From: a virus
Length of the DNA: 56,244 nucleotides
Direction: 5' to 3' (one strand)
IMG/VR virus record: IMGVR_UViG_3300050821_002270
Coordinates: 1 to 56,244 of that record
Positions 29,789 through 37,604 of this stretch are shown one piece after another. Positions within the stretch are counted from its first letter, which is position 1. Every line of letters starts with the position of its first letter. A program made the translations under genes and the position numbers. The notes beneath the pieces were generated by a model that did no database searches, had not been told where the DNA came from, and saw only the letters and a list, made by a program, of their open reading frames with translations.

Positions 29789-32120
29789 CGGCCTTGGCTC
29801 CAGACGATGCCGGCTCAGGTTCGGGTTCATGGGCCATTTTATCCAAGTCTAGTTCATGGTCATGTTCTGCGGAGGCGCGGTCGAGAATGTGGGCGTGATG
29901 AGCCAGCGCGTGATCATGGGTCTCTGCCCGGCGAGCGCGCATCTCGGTCATGATGATATCAGCCGTAGCCCTGGCCTGCTCTGCGGCGATCTTCTTGGAG
30001 CTATCGTCGGACTTGACGAGCATGGCCAGAAGCTTGCTTTCGAAATTCGTCTCGATAGCCTGCAATTTCACATCGCGATCCGCCGCCTTGTCCTGAAGTG
30101 CCTTCATGGCCTGTTGCAGCTGAAGCGTCAGGTCTTTGGACTGCTTTTCGAGGTTCTGGATCAGCGCTTGGATTTGCGGCGGCACGTCCTTGACGTCTGC
30201 CGTGAGCATCTGGGGCGAAATGGCCTTGGCGAGCCTGGCCGCGATCTTCTCAGCCCCGGGCCAATCCATCTCGCTGGCGATGAGGTCCATGACCAGTTGC
30301 GCCGTCTGAGGCATGGCCTTGACGAACGCCATCATGGACTCGGACGCTTCCTGACGCTTGGTGGCGTAGGACGGTCCAATATCCACCGTCACCCCGTACT
30401 CACCAAATGAGGGGTTGAAGAACCTCTGAATACCCTTGGGGCCCTGCACTTCCTTGTAGGCCGACTCCAGATTGGGATCGATGGTGACGTTCTGCTCCGT
30501 GTCGTCCTCGCGCAGGATCGTCATGACCTGCTTGCGGTTGTAGACCTTGCCGATGGCCTGCACGAGCTGTCTGCCCAGGAATGTCAGCGCGCGGCCTAGA
30601 TTGTCGTAGTAGTGGAACGCCCCAATATCCGTGTGACGCCCAAGCTCGCGGATCGCCCGACCGGACTCATCGTTCATGCGCTCCTGCATGGTAGCATCAA
30701 ACCGGATGCCGGTCGTAGCTATCATGTTCTGTTCGGCCTGCTGTTTGGCCACCACTACCCCGTCGGGCACGCCTGGCGGGGGTTGGCGCTGCGGGGGTGG
30801 AGCAACGTTCCCATCTACAGACGTGCCCTTGTAGGTCAGATATGGCCTTGACCGCGTGTTGGCGGTCTTCCATTCTTGCTCGTGGCCTTCGAACTGTCCC
30901 TCTTCCCCGATGTAGGGGGCCTTAGGAGCAAGGGCGACGAATTCGGTGATCATCGAATCCCAATAATTCGCCATCCGCTGGGCGTCCTTAGCGTCGCGGA
31001 TGATGCCAGATAGGACCACCTTGCCCTCGATATCAATCTCGTCCCCAATCACAGGGATGAGCGGAATCCAGTTCCCGATCCACTCGTTGGATTCGAGGAC
31101 CTCCAAGGCCGTGGCCTTGTAATACATCACCTTGCGTTCGTAGCTCTCACGGTCTTCGATGATATCGACCGCGCCCTTTTTGATCCGAGCTTGTGTCACT
31201 TCGTCCAAATCGTCCCATAGGCCCGTGTACCCCGTGGACAAAGACACAAGCCGCTTGGGCTTCTGGACAACCTCGAAATACTCCGCGACCCGGATGCCGT
31301 CCTTGGTGATCCAGTTCTTGTAGCGCTCGCCTTGGCCGCCCTGATCCCATGGGATGAGTTGGGCTTTGGGATACTCCAGCTCGAACTCGTCTTCCGGGAT
31401 GACCTCGGTTACGAAGCCGAAGCGAGCGTCTGACCCATCTGGCTCTTGCCTATCTGGGTCTAGGTAGACCGTGAAGGGATTGCGCACGCGCCGGATGACC
31501 AGCACTTGATCGAAGCTGTTCTCCGACTTCCATTCCGTGCCTAGGCGGATGTAGCCCCACCCCGACGTGACAGCGTCATCAAACGCTGTGTCATAGGCAA
31601 TGTCGGCATGGCTATCGCGCTCGATGGAGCGGATCAGGCCCTTGTACATCTTCGCCGCCTCCTTGTCGGAGCGCGAGCCTACGGGACTGATGTTGATGGA
31701 CGGGCGGTTTTCTCTGGCCGGGTTGGTGATCTGGTGGACGAAGGTCTTCATCCGGTTGTTGGTTAGGCAGGGTCGCTTGTCGGTGTTGCGCTGCTGCGCG
31801 ACGTCCGCCGGCCACTGATTACCCGCCTTGAACTTGCGGTCATCGACGGCGGCTTTACGGTTGTCCGACTCCGCCGCAATACATCGCTCCATACGCTTGC
31901 GCATACGGGCGATGACCTTTTGATCTTCCTCGGCTGAGCCCTTCTTGTCCTTCTTGTCGTCGTGATCGGGCGGAATGTCTGGCCCGACCTTGTCGCCCCT
32001 ACCCCTGATGACGTTGTCGTTGGGCTTGATCTTGTTCATGCCGGGCAGCACTTCAGGCAGGCTTAGCGTGCCCTTGGTGCGGGGCTTCTTGGGCGCGGCT
32101 GATTGCGGCTGGTCAACCAC
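29781..32120 (-). CDS. Portal protein, P22 gp1 family
   Basis: 779 residues from GTG 32120. The core RKAAVDDRKFKAGNQWPADV, NNRMKTFVHQITNPARENRP and TSGWGYIRLGTEW-type segments belong to the P22 portal family, longer than the ~725 of P22. A charged N-terminal extension (DDKKDKKGSAEEDQ) and a His/Ala-rich C-terminal helix (MRARRAETHDHALAHHAHIL) are present; the latter may extend the barrel seen in P22. Twelve subunits form the DNA entry ring and bind gp4-like adaptors. Confidence 0.92.
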   Translation of the reverse strand: MVDQPQSAAPKKPRTKGTLSLPEVLPGMNKIKPNDNVIRGRGDKVGPDIPPDHDDKKDKKGSAEEDQKVIARMRKRMERCIAAESDNRKAAVDDRKFKAGNQWPADVAQQRNTDKRPCLTNNRMKTFVHQITNPARENRPSINISPVGSRSDKEAAKMYKGLIRSIERDSHADIAYDTAFDDAVTSGWGYIRLGTEWKSENSFDQVLVIRRVRNPFTVYLDPDRQEPDGSDARFGFVTEVIPEDEFELEYPKAQLIPWDQGGQGERYKNWITKDGIRVAEYFEVVQKPKRLVSLSTGYTGLWDDLDEVTQARIKKGAVDIIEDRESYERKVMYYKATALEVLESNEWIGNWIPLIPVIGDEIDIEGKVVLSGIIRDAKDAQRMANYWDSMITEFVALAPKAPYIGEEGQFEGHEQEWKTANTRSRPYLTYKGTSVDGNVAPPPQRQPPPGVPDGVVVAKQQAEQNMIATTGIRFDATMQERMNDESGRAIRELGRHTDIGAFHYYDNLGRALTFLGRQLVQAIGKVYNRKQVMTILREDDTEQNVTIDPNLESAYKEVQGPKGIQRFFNPSFGEYGVTVDIGPSYATKRQEASESMMAFVKAMPQTAQLVMDLIASEMDWPGAEKIAARLAKAISPQMLTADVKDVPPQIQALIQNLEKQSKDLTLQLQQAMKALQDKAADRDVKLQAIETNFESKLLAMLVKSDDSSKKIAAEQARATADIIMTEMRARRAETHDHALAHHAHILDRASAEHDHELDLDKMAHEPEPEPASSGAKADG

Positions 32121-32256
32121 GTTGGCACACGTACTGAATCAACAGCCCACGCAACAAAGGGAGATGAAGCAGGTAGCCGTAGCCAGCGTCGCGCAGCATG
32201 TCGTCTTGAAGGGCGCGATACACATCGCCGTTCAAAATCAGAGTCGGTTCACCCAC
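32113..32256 (-). CDS. 47-residue hypothetical protein upstream of portal
   Basis: GTG 32256 overlaps the end of the upstream gene, and the stop overlaps the portal GTG. The peptide runs VYRALQDDMLRDAGYGYLLH and ends in a hydrophobic stretch (LPLLRGLLIQYV). Exact tiling with both neighbours supports translation, although it was too short for standard calling. Function unknown. Confidence 0.65.
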   Translation of the reverse strand: MGEPTLILNGDVYRALQDDMLRDAGYGYLLHLPLLRGLLIQYVCQRG

Positions 32257-32419
32257 TGACAGCCCCGCTCTTAATCAAGCCCCGACGCCTCATCTCTGCA
32301 CGCAACTTAGCCTGATCGTCCTCGCGGGTGACTTCATCGTCTCGCGTGCGAACGCTGCGGAAGGAGATTTCCGCTTCTCGGCGTAATAGGTCAAGGTCGC
32401 TCAACTCGGCATAGCTCAA
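32249..32419 (-). CDS. Small charged helical protein
   Basis: 56 residues from TTG 32419, which overlaps the TGA of the membrane peptide (TTGA). It is very charged: LRREAEISFRSVRTRDDEVT and KLRAEMRRRGLIKSG. The longer in-frame ORF to 32650 would read through the neighbouring genes and is not credible. Function unknown. Confidence 0.6.
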   Translation of the reverse strand: MSYAELSDLDLLRREAEISFRSVRTRDDEVTREDDQAKLRAEMRRRGLIKSGAVSG

Positions 32420-32514
32420 CGGAACACCATCTGCGCAAGCCCATAGACGAACATGGCCGCGATAACGAGGCAGACTGTAGCGAAGGACCAGCCGATGACG
32501 CGGGCAGGGCTCAT
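32416..32514 (-). CDS. 32-residue membrane peptide
   Basis: The ATG at 32514 overlaps the end of the upstream gene by 4 bases. The peptide has one span (VIGWSFATVCLVIAAMFVYG). Its stop overlaps the next TTG start. Tight coupling on both sides supports it as real. Role unknown. Confidence 0.6.
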   Translation of the reverse strand: MSPARVIGWSFATVCLVIAAMFVYGLAQMVFR

Positions 32515-32798
32515 GCGGTTGCTGTCTCATCCTTTGGATTAAGCGAGCTCGCCCAGTTCCAACCCCAACACAGGCGCAGAGAGGCGCCATATTGGTTCGC
32601 CCGCATGGTTCCGAACGCCTTCGTGCCCAGCGACTCCACATAGAGAGCAAGCGAGAACCACCACCAGCCGGTCCTGAATAGGTCGGCGTTGATGTCGTAG
32701 CTACGCTTGCGCCATGCCATCACGGGCAGCAGTAGGCGAAAGCCACCCAGAGAGTTACCAACGTCGTGGGGCTGAACCTTGCTGAATCCATAGCCCAT
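32511..32798 (-). CDS. Small aromatic-rich structural-cluster protein
   Basis: 95 residues with a striking aromatic core (MAWRKRSYDINADLFRTGWW, WFSLALYVESLGTKAFG, LCWGWNWASSLN). The neutral, compact sequence suggests a folded domain or a membrane-associated protein. Coupled to genes on both sides. No family is recognised. Confidence 0.65.
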   Translation of the reverse strand: MGYGFSKVQPHDVGNSLGGFRLLLPVMAWRKRSYDINADLFRTGWWWFSLALYVESLGTKAFGTMRANQYGASLRLCWGWNWASSLNPKDETATA

Positions 32799-33112
32799 CA
32801 GTTCACCACCCTCTTCGCCCGCGTGCGACGAGCCTTGCGGTTGGTTGGCAGGGTTAGAAGCTGCTTGGCGAGAGCGACAGCGCGCTCTAGTTCGTCCTTG
32901 GTCATGCCCACGGCTTGGATGGGGTAGTATGGCGGCTCGCGCTCACCCTCGGGCAGCAGATACTTGGGCAACATGATCCCGCCCGTAAGCCAGACGCGCA
33001 TTGTCCCGTCAGGGTGGGCCGTGACCGAATATCCGGGCGTCTCATACTCATAGACGGCTGACCCATCAGCCGGATAGGTATCACGTAGGGGCGGGGGAAT
33101 GGCGGCGCTCAC
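32798..33112 (-). CDS. Hypothetical protein
   Basis: 104 residues. The N-terminal half is beta-rich (AVYEYETPGYSVTAHPDGTM, then RVWLTGG), and the C-terminus is a helix with a basic tail (ELERAVALAKQLLTL, RKARRTRAKR). It overlaps the gene upstream by 4 bases. The region upstream of portal in this genome is filled with such small coupled genes. Function unknown. Confidence 0.65.
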   Translation of the reverse strand: MSAAIPPPLRDTYPADGSAVYEYETPGYSVTAHPDGTMRVWLTGGIMLPKYLLPEGEREPPYYPIQAVGMTKDELERAVALAKQLLTLPTNRKARRTRAKRVVN

Positions 33113-33375
33113 AGTCCAAGAGCCTCGCCAAACAAGTTCCCAAGCGCCGCTGAAAACGGCGACGCGCCTGCGTTATACATGGCCTGTTGGTTCAGTTGGA
33201 GACTAGGCGTGGTGTAGGTTCCGACCATGTTGGCCATACCGGCGTTTTGCATCCATCCGGCCGTCAGAAACCATCCTGACAACTCCCGGACGGGAGTTCT
33301 GCGTGCGTTCGCGGCTCGGCAATAACGACCCGGCCGCTCCGGCTCGATCTCTGCGTAACCAAGGTCGTCGCTCAT
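33109..33375 (-). CDS. Hypothetical protein
   Basis: 88 residues, coupled at both ends by 4-base overlaps. The N-terminus is charged (YAEIEPERPGRYCRAANARR) and the C-terminal half is rich in Ala, Asn, Gln and Met (QLNQQAMYNAGASPFSAALG). No motif is recognised. Confidence 0.6.
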   Translation of the reverse strand: MSDDLGYAEIEPERPGRYCRAANARRTPVRELSGWFLTAGWMQNAGMANMVGTYTTPSLQLNQQAMYNAGASPFSAALGNLFGEALGL

Positions 33376-33578
33376 ATGATAACCTCTCCCGGCGCATCTT
33401 CAGCGTCGATAGCGTCCAGTATAGCCGCCATCGCCCGCTCGCGCATCTCTCGGTAAGCCCTGCCTTCCGTCTCCGTAAGCATGGCATAATACTCCTGTCC
33501 CCGCTCGTCCGCCATACTGAGCCGTATGACTTCACAGTCCGTCAGCGGGGAGTAGGATTGGAACTGGATTACGCGCAA
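33372..33578 (-). CDS. Hypothetical protein
   Basis: 68 residues with a beta-rich start (MRVIQFQSYSPLTDCEVIRL) and a helical end (AYREMRERAMAAILDAIDAE). Start overlaps the coat-fragment gene by 10 bases and stop overlaps the next by 4. Function unknown. Confidence 0.65.
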   Translation of the reverse strand: MRVIQFQSYSPLTDCEVIRLSMADERGQEYYAMLTETEGRAYREMRERAMAAILDAIDAEDAPGEVII

Positions 33579-33823
33579 GCTTGCTCGACCATTTGAGACG
33601 CGAGCGCATTCATCGCCGGCATGAGGTATCGCTCCGAATACTCATCAATGGTAAGGGCGAGTTCGGAATCGGCGGTGAACGTTGCTGCGACAGGCGTGGC
33701 GTGCGCAATCGTGACCGTCTCGGCGGCGACCGGCCGCGCCAAAGCGGCGGCAGGCGCAACGGCCACACCGAACAGCAGCCCCAGAAATCCACGTCGGCCG
33801 AACCCGCTCACGATGCCATCCAT
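33569..33823 (-). CDS. Twin-arginine leader fused to a coat-protein-like fragment
   Basis: 84 residues. The N-terminus GFGRRGFLGLLFGVAVAPAA is a twin-arginine (Tat) type signal with an ALA-like cleavage region near 28-34. The remaining ~50 residues, TVTIAHATPVAATF then SELALTIDEYSERYLMPAMN, align with coat residues about 70-112 (SITISNQQHVDFQF, QDLTLTIEEFSERYLKPAAV), with about half the aligned residues identical over the LTI(E/D)E(F/Y)SERYL region. Thus a capsid fragment appears to have gained an export-type leader. It overlaps terminase by 16 bases. Function unknown; not a remnant, as the frame is clean. Confidence 0.7.
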   Translation of the reverse strand: MDGIVSGFGRRGFLGLLFGVAVAPAAALARPVAAETVTIAHATPVAATFTADSELALTIDEYSERYLMPAMNALASQMVEQACA

Positions 33824-35385
33824 CCACCAGAGCTATCGCTCACCCGCTCAGGCTCCTCTTTGGGCCTCGCCTGGCGAATGGCCTTCTTCACCCATTCGCC
33901 GCGACGATGCCAAGCCATGACAACCGAGTCCGCCTCGTCTGGCGATGATCCAACGCGGTCCTTCACTTGGCCCTTTTCTTCAAGCAGGATGTTGATGCCT
34001 CGAACCTTATACCTCACGGCGCATAATCCCGCCACCATTCTAGGGTCGGGCGGTAGCATGATGTCCTCGCCGCTCTCAGGGTCCAACGCCTCTCGAAACG
34101 CCCAATACATCTCGGCCCTTAGATTGGCATAACCCAAGCGCCCATCCTTAGACTTCTTCGCCGATCCCGCCGAGAACACCAGCGATGTACAGGCGATGTT
34201 GTGTTCACGCTTCAGCGCCGACACCACGCCTGAGCCCCAACCTCCGGTTCCATCAACGCTCATGTCGGCGTCGTTCTTCTGAACCACCACCATCATAGTC
34301 GCGACCTCGGCGATGTCCTCAATCTCAGCCGCCTTCTTGGTCACGATGGGCGCGAACCAGTTCTCTTCGTGCAGCGCAGCCACCGCGACCTTGTCAGGGC
34401 CGCCCTTGGCTGGGTCTGCGGCTACCGCCAGCATCCGTCTGCGCTTGGCTGGCGCGTTCTTCCACCGCTCCTGAGCCAGCTTCACCCACTCCGAGGGGAT
34501 GACCTGCCATTCATGGTCTTCCCTGCCTGCCATGAAGTCGCCGTAGAGAAGCTGCGACCTCAGCGGCTCGGGCATGTTCTCCAGCGTGGCCCGGTAGTTC
34601 GTGTCGTTCAGATATGGGTTGTCGGCGAGCAGGGCGGGGATAAAGGTGCGAGACTGAGCGGTATAGCTCTGGCCCTTGTGCTCATAGCGTCCAGGCCCAT
34701 CGACCCACACCACATCGCTGTCTGGCCTGATGGCCCACCTCAGCTCGCCAGGCATCGCGGGGCTTGGATACATCGGGTCCAGCCAAGGCGCGAACCACTC
34801 GACCAGCCAATCGCCCTCGCCACCTATCGGAGGGTTGGACGCGAACACGATGCGCGAGTGCTGGTCAGGATCGGTAGACCTCAGCCAGCCCATGACGAAC
34901 GCTACCTTGGCCTTGTCAAGTTGCCCGGCCTCATCGAAGCAAATCAGGTCATGCGCCCGGCCCGTCCAGCCCTTCTCGGCTCCCGGCTTGTCGAGGGCGC
35001 CACACTCGATCAGCATGTTCTTGCGGCGCATGACCATGTCTTGGCCGTTGTAGCCGTCGCGTCCCGCGATATCCACAAGCCGCTCCTCAACGCCCCTCAG
35101 GTCCACGTAGGCTCGGCGGAAAACAACGGTTCGCTGGTGCTTGGTCAGGGCCAGGCCCAACAGAAGGTCGGTCTTGCCCCCGCCGGCCGCGCCTCCGTAA
35201 AGCAGGATGTCCGCGTTGGATTCGTAGGCTTGGGTCTGAGGCCCTGGGTTTGGTATCCACGGCGCGCTCAGCTCAGGGGCCAGCAGCTCATCTATCTCAG
35301 CCAGTTGCTTGGGCGAGAGTTCGGCTAGGATGCGCTCTAGGTCGGTTAGGGAGGTCACTCGGGAGGTGGCGGCAGGGGCATCCAA
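33808..35385 (-). CDS. Terminase large subunit
   Basis: 525 residues from TTG 35385, 17 bases after the upstream stop; GTG 35358 is an alternative, and the longer frame to 35499 overlaps the upstream gene. ATPase: Walker A YGGAAGGGKT (about 63-72), Walker B LICFDEAG, and coupling motif RIVFASNPP. Nuclease: AADPAKGGPDKVA, MSVDGTGGWGSG and the final acidic DEADSVVMAW, the RNase H-like triad. The motor packages DNA into P22-type procapsids and makes headful cuts; the headful mechanism is inferred from the P22-like head. Confidence 0.92.
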   Translation of the reverse strand: MDAPAATSRVTSLTDLERILAELSPKQLAEIDELLAPELSAPWIPNPGPQTQAYESNADILLYGGAAGGGKTDLLLGLALTKHQRTVVFRRAYVDLRGVEERLVDIAGRDGYNGQDMVMRRKNMLIECGALDKPGAEKGWTGRAHDLICFDEAGQLDKAKVAFVMGWLRSTDPDQHSRIVFASNPPIGGEGDWLVEWFAPWLDPMYPSPAMPGELRWAIRPDSDVVWVDGPGRYEHKGQSYTAQSRTFIPALLADNPYLNDTNYRATLENMPEPLRSQLLYGDFMAGREDHEWQVIPSEWVKLAQERWKNAPAKRRRMLAVAADPAKGGPDKVAVAALHEENWFAPIVTKKAAEIEDIAEVATMMVVVQKNDADMSVDGTGGWGSGVVSALKREHNIACTSLVFSAGSAKKSKDGRLGYANLRAEMYWAFREALDPESGEDIMLPPDPRMVAGLCAVRYKVRGINILLEEKGQVKDRVGSSPDEADSVVMAWHRRGEWVKKAIRQARPKEEPERVSDSSGGWMAS

Positions 35386-35402
35386 TGCGTCGGCTTGTCT
35401 AG

Positions 35403-35585
35403 CTAATAGTCTACATCGTGACCGCCCACCCACGATAGGTGAAAGTACTCGCTGGTCCCGAATGTGACGAAACGACCAACCGAAATCATGTCCGGCCAAA
35501 GAAGCTTGTCGCCTCCGCCCGCTTGAAACACCAAGAAGTCGCTGCCGTCTCTAGGCGCGGTCTTTATCGGCTGCCACTCGCTCAT
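35403..35585 (-). CDS. DUF551-like small protein
   Basis: 60 residues from ATG 35585. WQPIKTAPRDGSDFLVFQ is the signature of the DUF551-type phage proteins, followed by FHLSWVGGHD. The frame is open further upstream to ATG 35777, which overlaps the previous stop, so either a 124-residue protein or a separate upstream piece is possible. The upstream part has AEQMHRRAQKAEAALAR and a (CTATCG)3 microsatellite coding LSLSLS. Confidence 0.65.
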   Translation of the reverse strand: MSEWQPIKTAPRDGSDFLVFQAGGGDKLLWPDMISVGRFVTFGTSEYFHLSWVGGHDVDY

Positions 35586-35652
35586 CCCACGCACCCCAGC
35601 CAGTCGCCCAGGCGGTCCCAGAGAGAGCGGCGATAGCGATAGCGATAGGCAT
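35551..35652 (-). CDS. Possible overlapping 33-residue membrane peptide
   Basis: In another frame of the same stretch, ATG 35652 opens a peptide with one hydrophobic segment (PIAIAIAALSGTAWATGWGA) and a charged tail (DERVAADKDRA), ending at 35551. It spans the start of the DUF551-like gene. No Shine-Dalgarno is seen, but composition is protein-like. Low confidence. Confidence 0.35.
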   Translation of the reverse strand: MPIAIAIAALSGTAWATGWGAWDERVAADKDRA

Positions 35653-35773
35653 CCAGGAGGGTGGCGGCGCGCCAAAGCGGCTTCAGCCTTCTGTGCTCGG
35701 CGATGCATCTGCTCAGCCTTGGCGCGGAAATCTACCGAAGAGGCCGCCCCACGATGGATTCCCTGGGATGAGG

Positions 35774-36013
35774 TCATAGGGCTTCCCAGGGACGCTCAAG
35801 CCTGCGGCGGACTTGCCGGCTGATCTTGCTGGGCGCTGGCGCGTGTGCGTAGAACTCAGCCCGCCAAGCTGCTAAGCGCTTCTCTCGCCGAGCTGCTAGC
35901 TCTGTGCCAGGCGCTTGGCCCCAGCCAACCGTCCATTGGGACCTCTTACCTTCTGGACCGAGCGGGATATCAATGGCCCACTCTTCGTTAGCTCTCTGTC
36001 TCAACGTTTTCAT
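35774..36013 (-). CDS. Small basic hypothetical protein
   Basis: 79 residues with RANEEWAIDIPLGPEGKRSQ and a basic helical half (LAARREKRLAAWRAEFYAHA). Both ends are coupled by 4-base overlaps. Trp and Arg content suggests nucleic-acid contact, but no family is recognised. Confidence 0.6.
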   Translation of the reverse strand: MKTLRQRANEEWAIDIPLGPEGKRSQWTVGWGQAPGTELAARREKRLAAWRAEFYAHAPAPSKISRQVRRRLERPWEAL

Positions 36014-36522
36014 TCCGTCTTCCCCTTAGCCCAAGGCGAGCCCTTTGGATCGGTCGGACCCCGACAGACGCGCACAACCTGATAGCCCGGCGGGATTGGG
36101 CCACCCTTATAAGGACCGATCAGCTTCATCGTAGGCTTGCCGGTCTTTACGTCACGTGGCGACAGGCGCTCGGAGAACTCCTTGGCCGTCGTCGGCTTCA
36201 TGCCGGGAGGTAAGGCGACGCGCTGGCCACGCATCCAGACGTATTCCACGTCCGGGTCTTCAGGCTCGGCGGCCTTGGCGCGCCCATCAGGAGCCACGAC
36301 CTTGAGTTTGCGCGGAGGCTTCGGAGCTGGTTCAGGAGGGTCCGCCTCAGCCATCACTGGCGCTCGGATCGTGGCCAGAACAGGCTCAGGCAAGGGGATT
36401 TGCCCAGCCATCCACATTTCGACCAGCATCGCCGGAATACCCAGCCGCTTGCCAGCCATGTCAGATGTGAAGCCCTCGCGCTCCATCCATGCGCCAAGCT
36501 CCTCGATCTCACTTGGAGGCAT
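36010..36522 (-). CDS. Helix-turn-helix-like protein upstream of terminase
   Basis: 170 residues. An N-terminal ~45-residue helical unit (FTSDMAGKRLGIPAMLVEMW) looks like a Cro/HTH fold. A Pro/Lys linker follows (PEPAPKPPRKLKVV), then a C-terminal domain with YVWMRGQRVALPPGMKPTTA and GPIPPGYQVVRVCRGPTD. It overlaps the ribbon-helix-helix candidate by 14 bases. A role in regulating late genes or aiding terminase is inferred from position. Confidence 0.65.
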   Translation of the reverse strand: MPPSEIEELGAWMEREGFTSDMAGKRLGIPAMLVEMWMAGQIPLPEPVLATIRAPVMAEADPPEPAPKPPRKLKVVAPDGRAKAAEPEDPDVEYVWMRGQRVALPPGMKPTTAKEFSERLSPRDVKTGKPTMKLIGPYKGGPIPPGYQVVRVCRGPTDPKGSPWAKGKTE

Positions 36523-36709
36523 CAGCCGATCCCTTCATGGTGACATTCGTCTTGATGTGCAGCACGATGCTCTCGTGCAGGCTCGGCAGCATGTAGAGCT
36601 TCTGCCAGGCCACCGCCTGTTCATAAAGCTCCAACGGAAGCCGCAAGACAATCTGCTTGCGCTTGCCCTTCGACGGCCGACCCGTCTTGATAGCTGAAGC
36701 TCGCTTCAT
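36509..36709 (-). CDS. Arc/ribbon-helix-helix-type DNA-binding protein
   Basis: 66 residues. A basic arm (KTGRPSKGKRKQ) precedes the strand IVLRLPLELYEQAV and a second helix, the layout of Arc/MetJ ribbon-helix-helix repressors in which the strand contacts DNA. Four TGATAGC-type half-sites lie across its start and upstream spacer (36688-36767), suggesting autoregulation. Confidence 0.65.
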   Translation of the reverse strand: MKRASAIKTGRPSKGKRKQIVLRLPLELYEQAVAWQKLYMLPSLHESIVLHIKTNVTMKGSADASK

Positions 36710-36767
36710 AGCAGCGGTGATATCAGGAACTCAGAGTTTAAGCTATCACAATCTCCGGCCTGATAGC
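36688..36767. promoter_or_regulatory. Operator-like cluster of TGATAGC sites
   Basis: TGATAGC at 36688-36694, TGATATC at 36718-36724, GCTATCA (inverted) at 36742-36748 and TGATAGC at 36761-36767. Spacing is 30, 24 and 19 bases. The pair TATCAGG/CCTGATA forms a dyad across the 64-base spacer. It is likely bound by the small repressor that starts at 36709. Confidence 0.5.
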
Positions 36768-36773
36768 AGAAAC

Positions 36774-37100
36774 CTATTCCTCCGCAGAGCCCTTCGCCTT
36801 AGCCAGCAGCACAGCAAGGGCCTTGGCGCGGTCTCTGGGCGAGCTGATGATGATCGGCGGGTCTTCGTCAGAGCCGGCAATGGGCTGCACGCTCTTGCCG
36901 TCTACGCGGTCAGCTATCTCTTTGATAGCCGGAACGTCGCCCGCTATAGCTTTTTCCACCAGTTTAGCGGCTACTAGATTGAGTTTCTTTGTGATTTGTC
37001 CGTCAGCGTCTTCGGCCTCGCGGTGGAGCGCCAAGATAATGGCGTCTCGCATGAGCTTGTCGGGCTTGCCGCCCCTGGAGCTGTTGAGTCTGACCGCCAC
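36774..37100 (-). CDS. Small terminase-like protein
   Basis: 108 residues. MRDAIILALHREAEDADGQI followed by AAKLVEKAIAGDVPAIKEIA-type helices is a common pattern in small proteins encoded just before TerL, with an N-terminal basic arm and a DRVDGK turn. It would recognise the packaging site. Three genes separate it from TerL, which is more than usual, so the assignment is tentative. Confidence 0.55.
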   Translation of the reverse strand: MAVRLNSSRGGKPDKLMRDAIILALHREAEDADGQITKKLNLVAAKLVEKAIAGDVPAIKEIADRVDGKSVQPIAGSDEDPPIIISSPRDRAKALAVLLAKAKGSAEE

Positions 37101-37119
37101 GCTTGTTCACTTGGGCCGG

Positions 37120-37302
37120 TTACAGGAATGCTCTTGTGCGCTGGAGGGCGCGGAATTCTTTGGTGATTTCAGCCTTGGGCACAAAATGCTGATCACAGGA
37201 CCAAAGCTTGATGAGCTGGCGATGGGAGACTGAGGGGGCGGGCGCGGTCATCTTGCGCGCGGCGCGCTCAACGGCTCGATCAAGCATCTGGGCTCTGGTC
37301 AT
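37120..37302 (-). CDS. Small basic protein
   Basis: 60 residues, basic and helical (QMLDRAVERAARK, RALQRTRAFL) with WSCDQHFVPKAEITKEFRAL. It overlaps the upstream gene by 4 bases and is separated from the TerS candidate by 19. Function unknown. Confidence 0.6.
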   Translation of the reverse strand: MTRAQMLDRAVERAARKMTAPAPSVSHRQLIKLWSCDQHFVPKAEITKEFRALQRTRAFL

Positions 37303-37604
37303 GCGGCGCGGGCCTTGGCCTTCATGGTCAGAACGCCGAGAACAATCAAATCGTCTGTCTCGGTCAAATCCCAGCCAAGCGGTTGTTTTTGAAGGCCATT
37401 GTGATCGACATAGCTGACGAGATTGGAGAGCATCGGCTTGCCGCAGCGAGCCCAGAAGCGCGCGTTCGGAAGCGTTTCCTTAGCCATGTCCACATGAACG
37501 GCCCACTCAAGAGCTGGGCGGAACGTGGGTTCATCGGCAGGGATTCGATTGCCAAATAACCGCGTCAGGAAGGCCGCATCATCGCGCGGAATGACCAGAC
37601 TCAT
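37299..37604 (-). CDS. Hypothetical protein
   Basis: 101 residues from ATG 37604, which overlaps the previous stop (ATGA). It has DDAAFLTRLFGNRIPADEPT and WARCGKPMLSNLVSYVDHNG, with a C-terminal strand DDLIVLGVLTMKAKA. The longer frame to 37742 runs over the upstream gene. No family is recognised. Confidence 0.65.
   Translation of the reverse strand: MSLVIPRDDAAFLTRLFGNRIPADEPTFRPALEWAVHVDMAKETLPNARFWARCGKPMLSNLVSYVDHNGLQKQPLGWDLTETDDLIVLGVLTMKAKARAA

Noticed and set aside
34369-35328. 319-codon rightward ORF
   Set aside because: Antisense to the terminase ATPase/nuclease code; its composition is that of a GC-rich shadow frame without any recognisable domain or SD.
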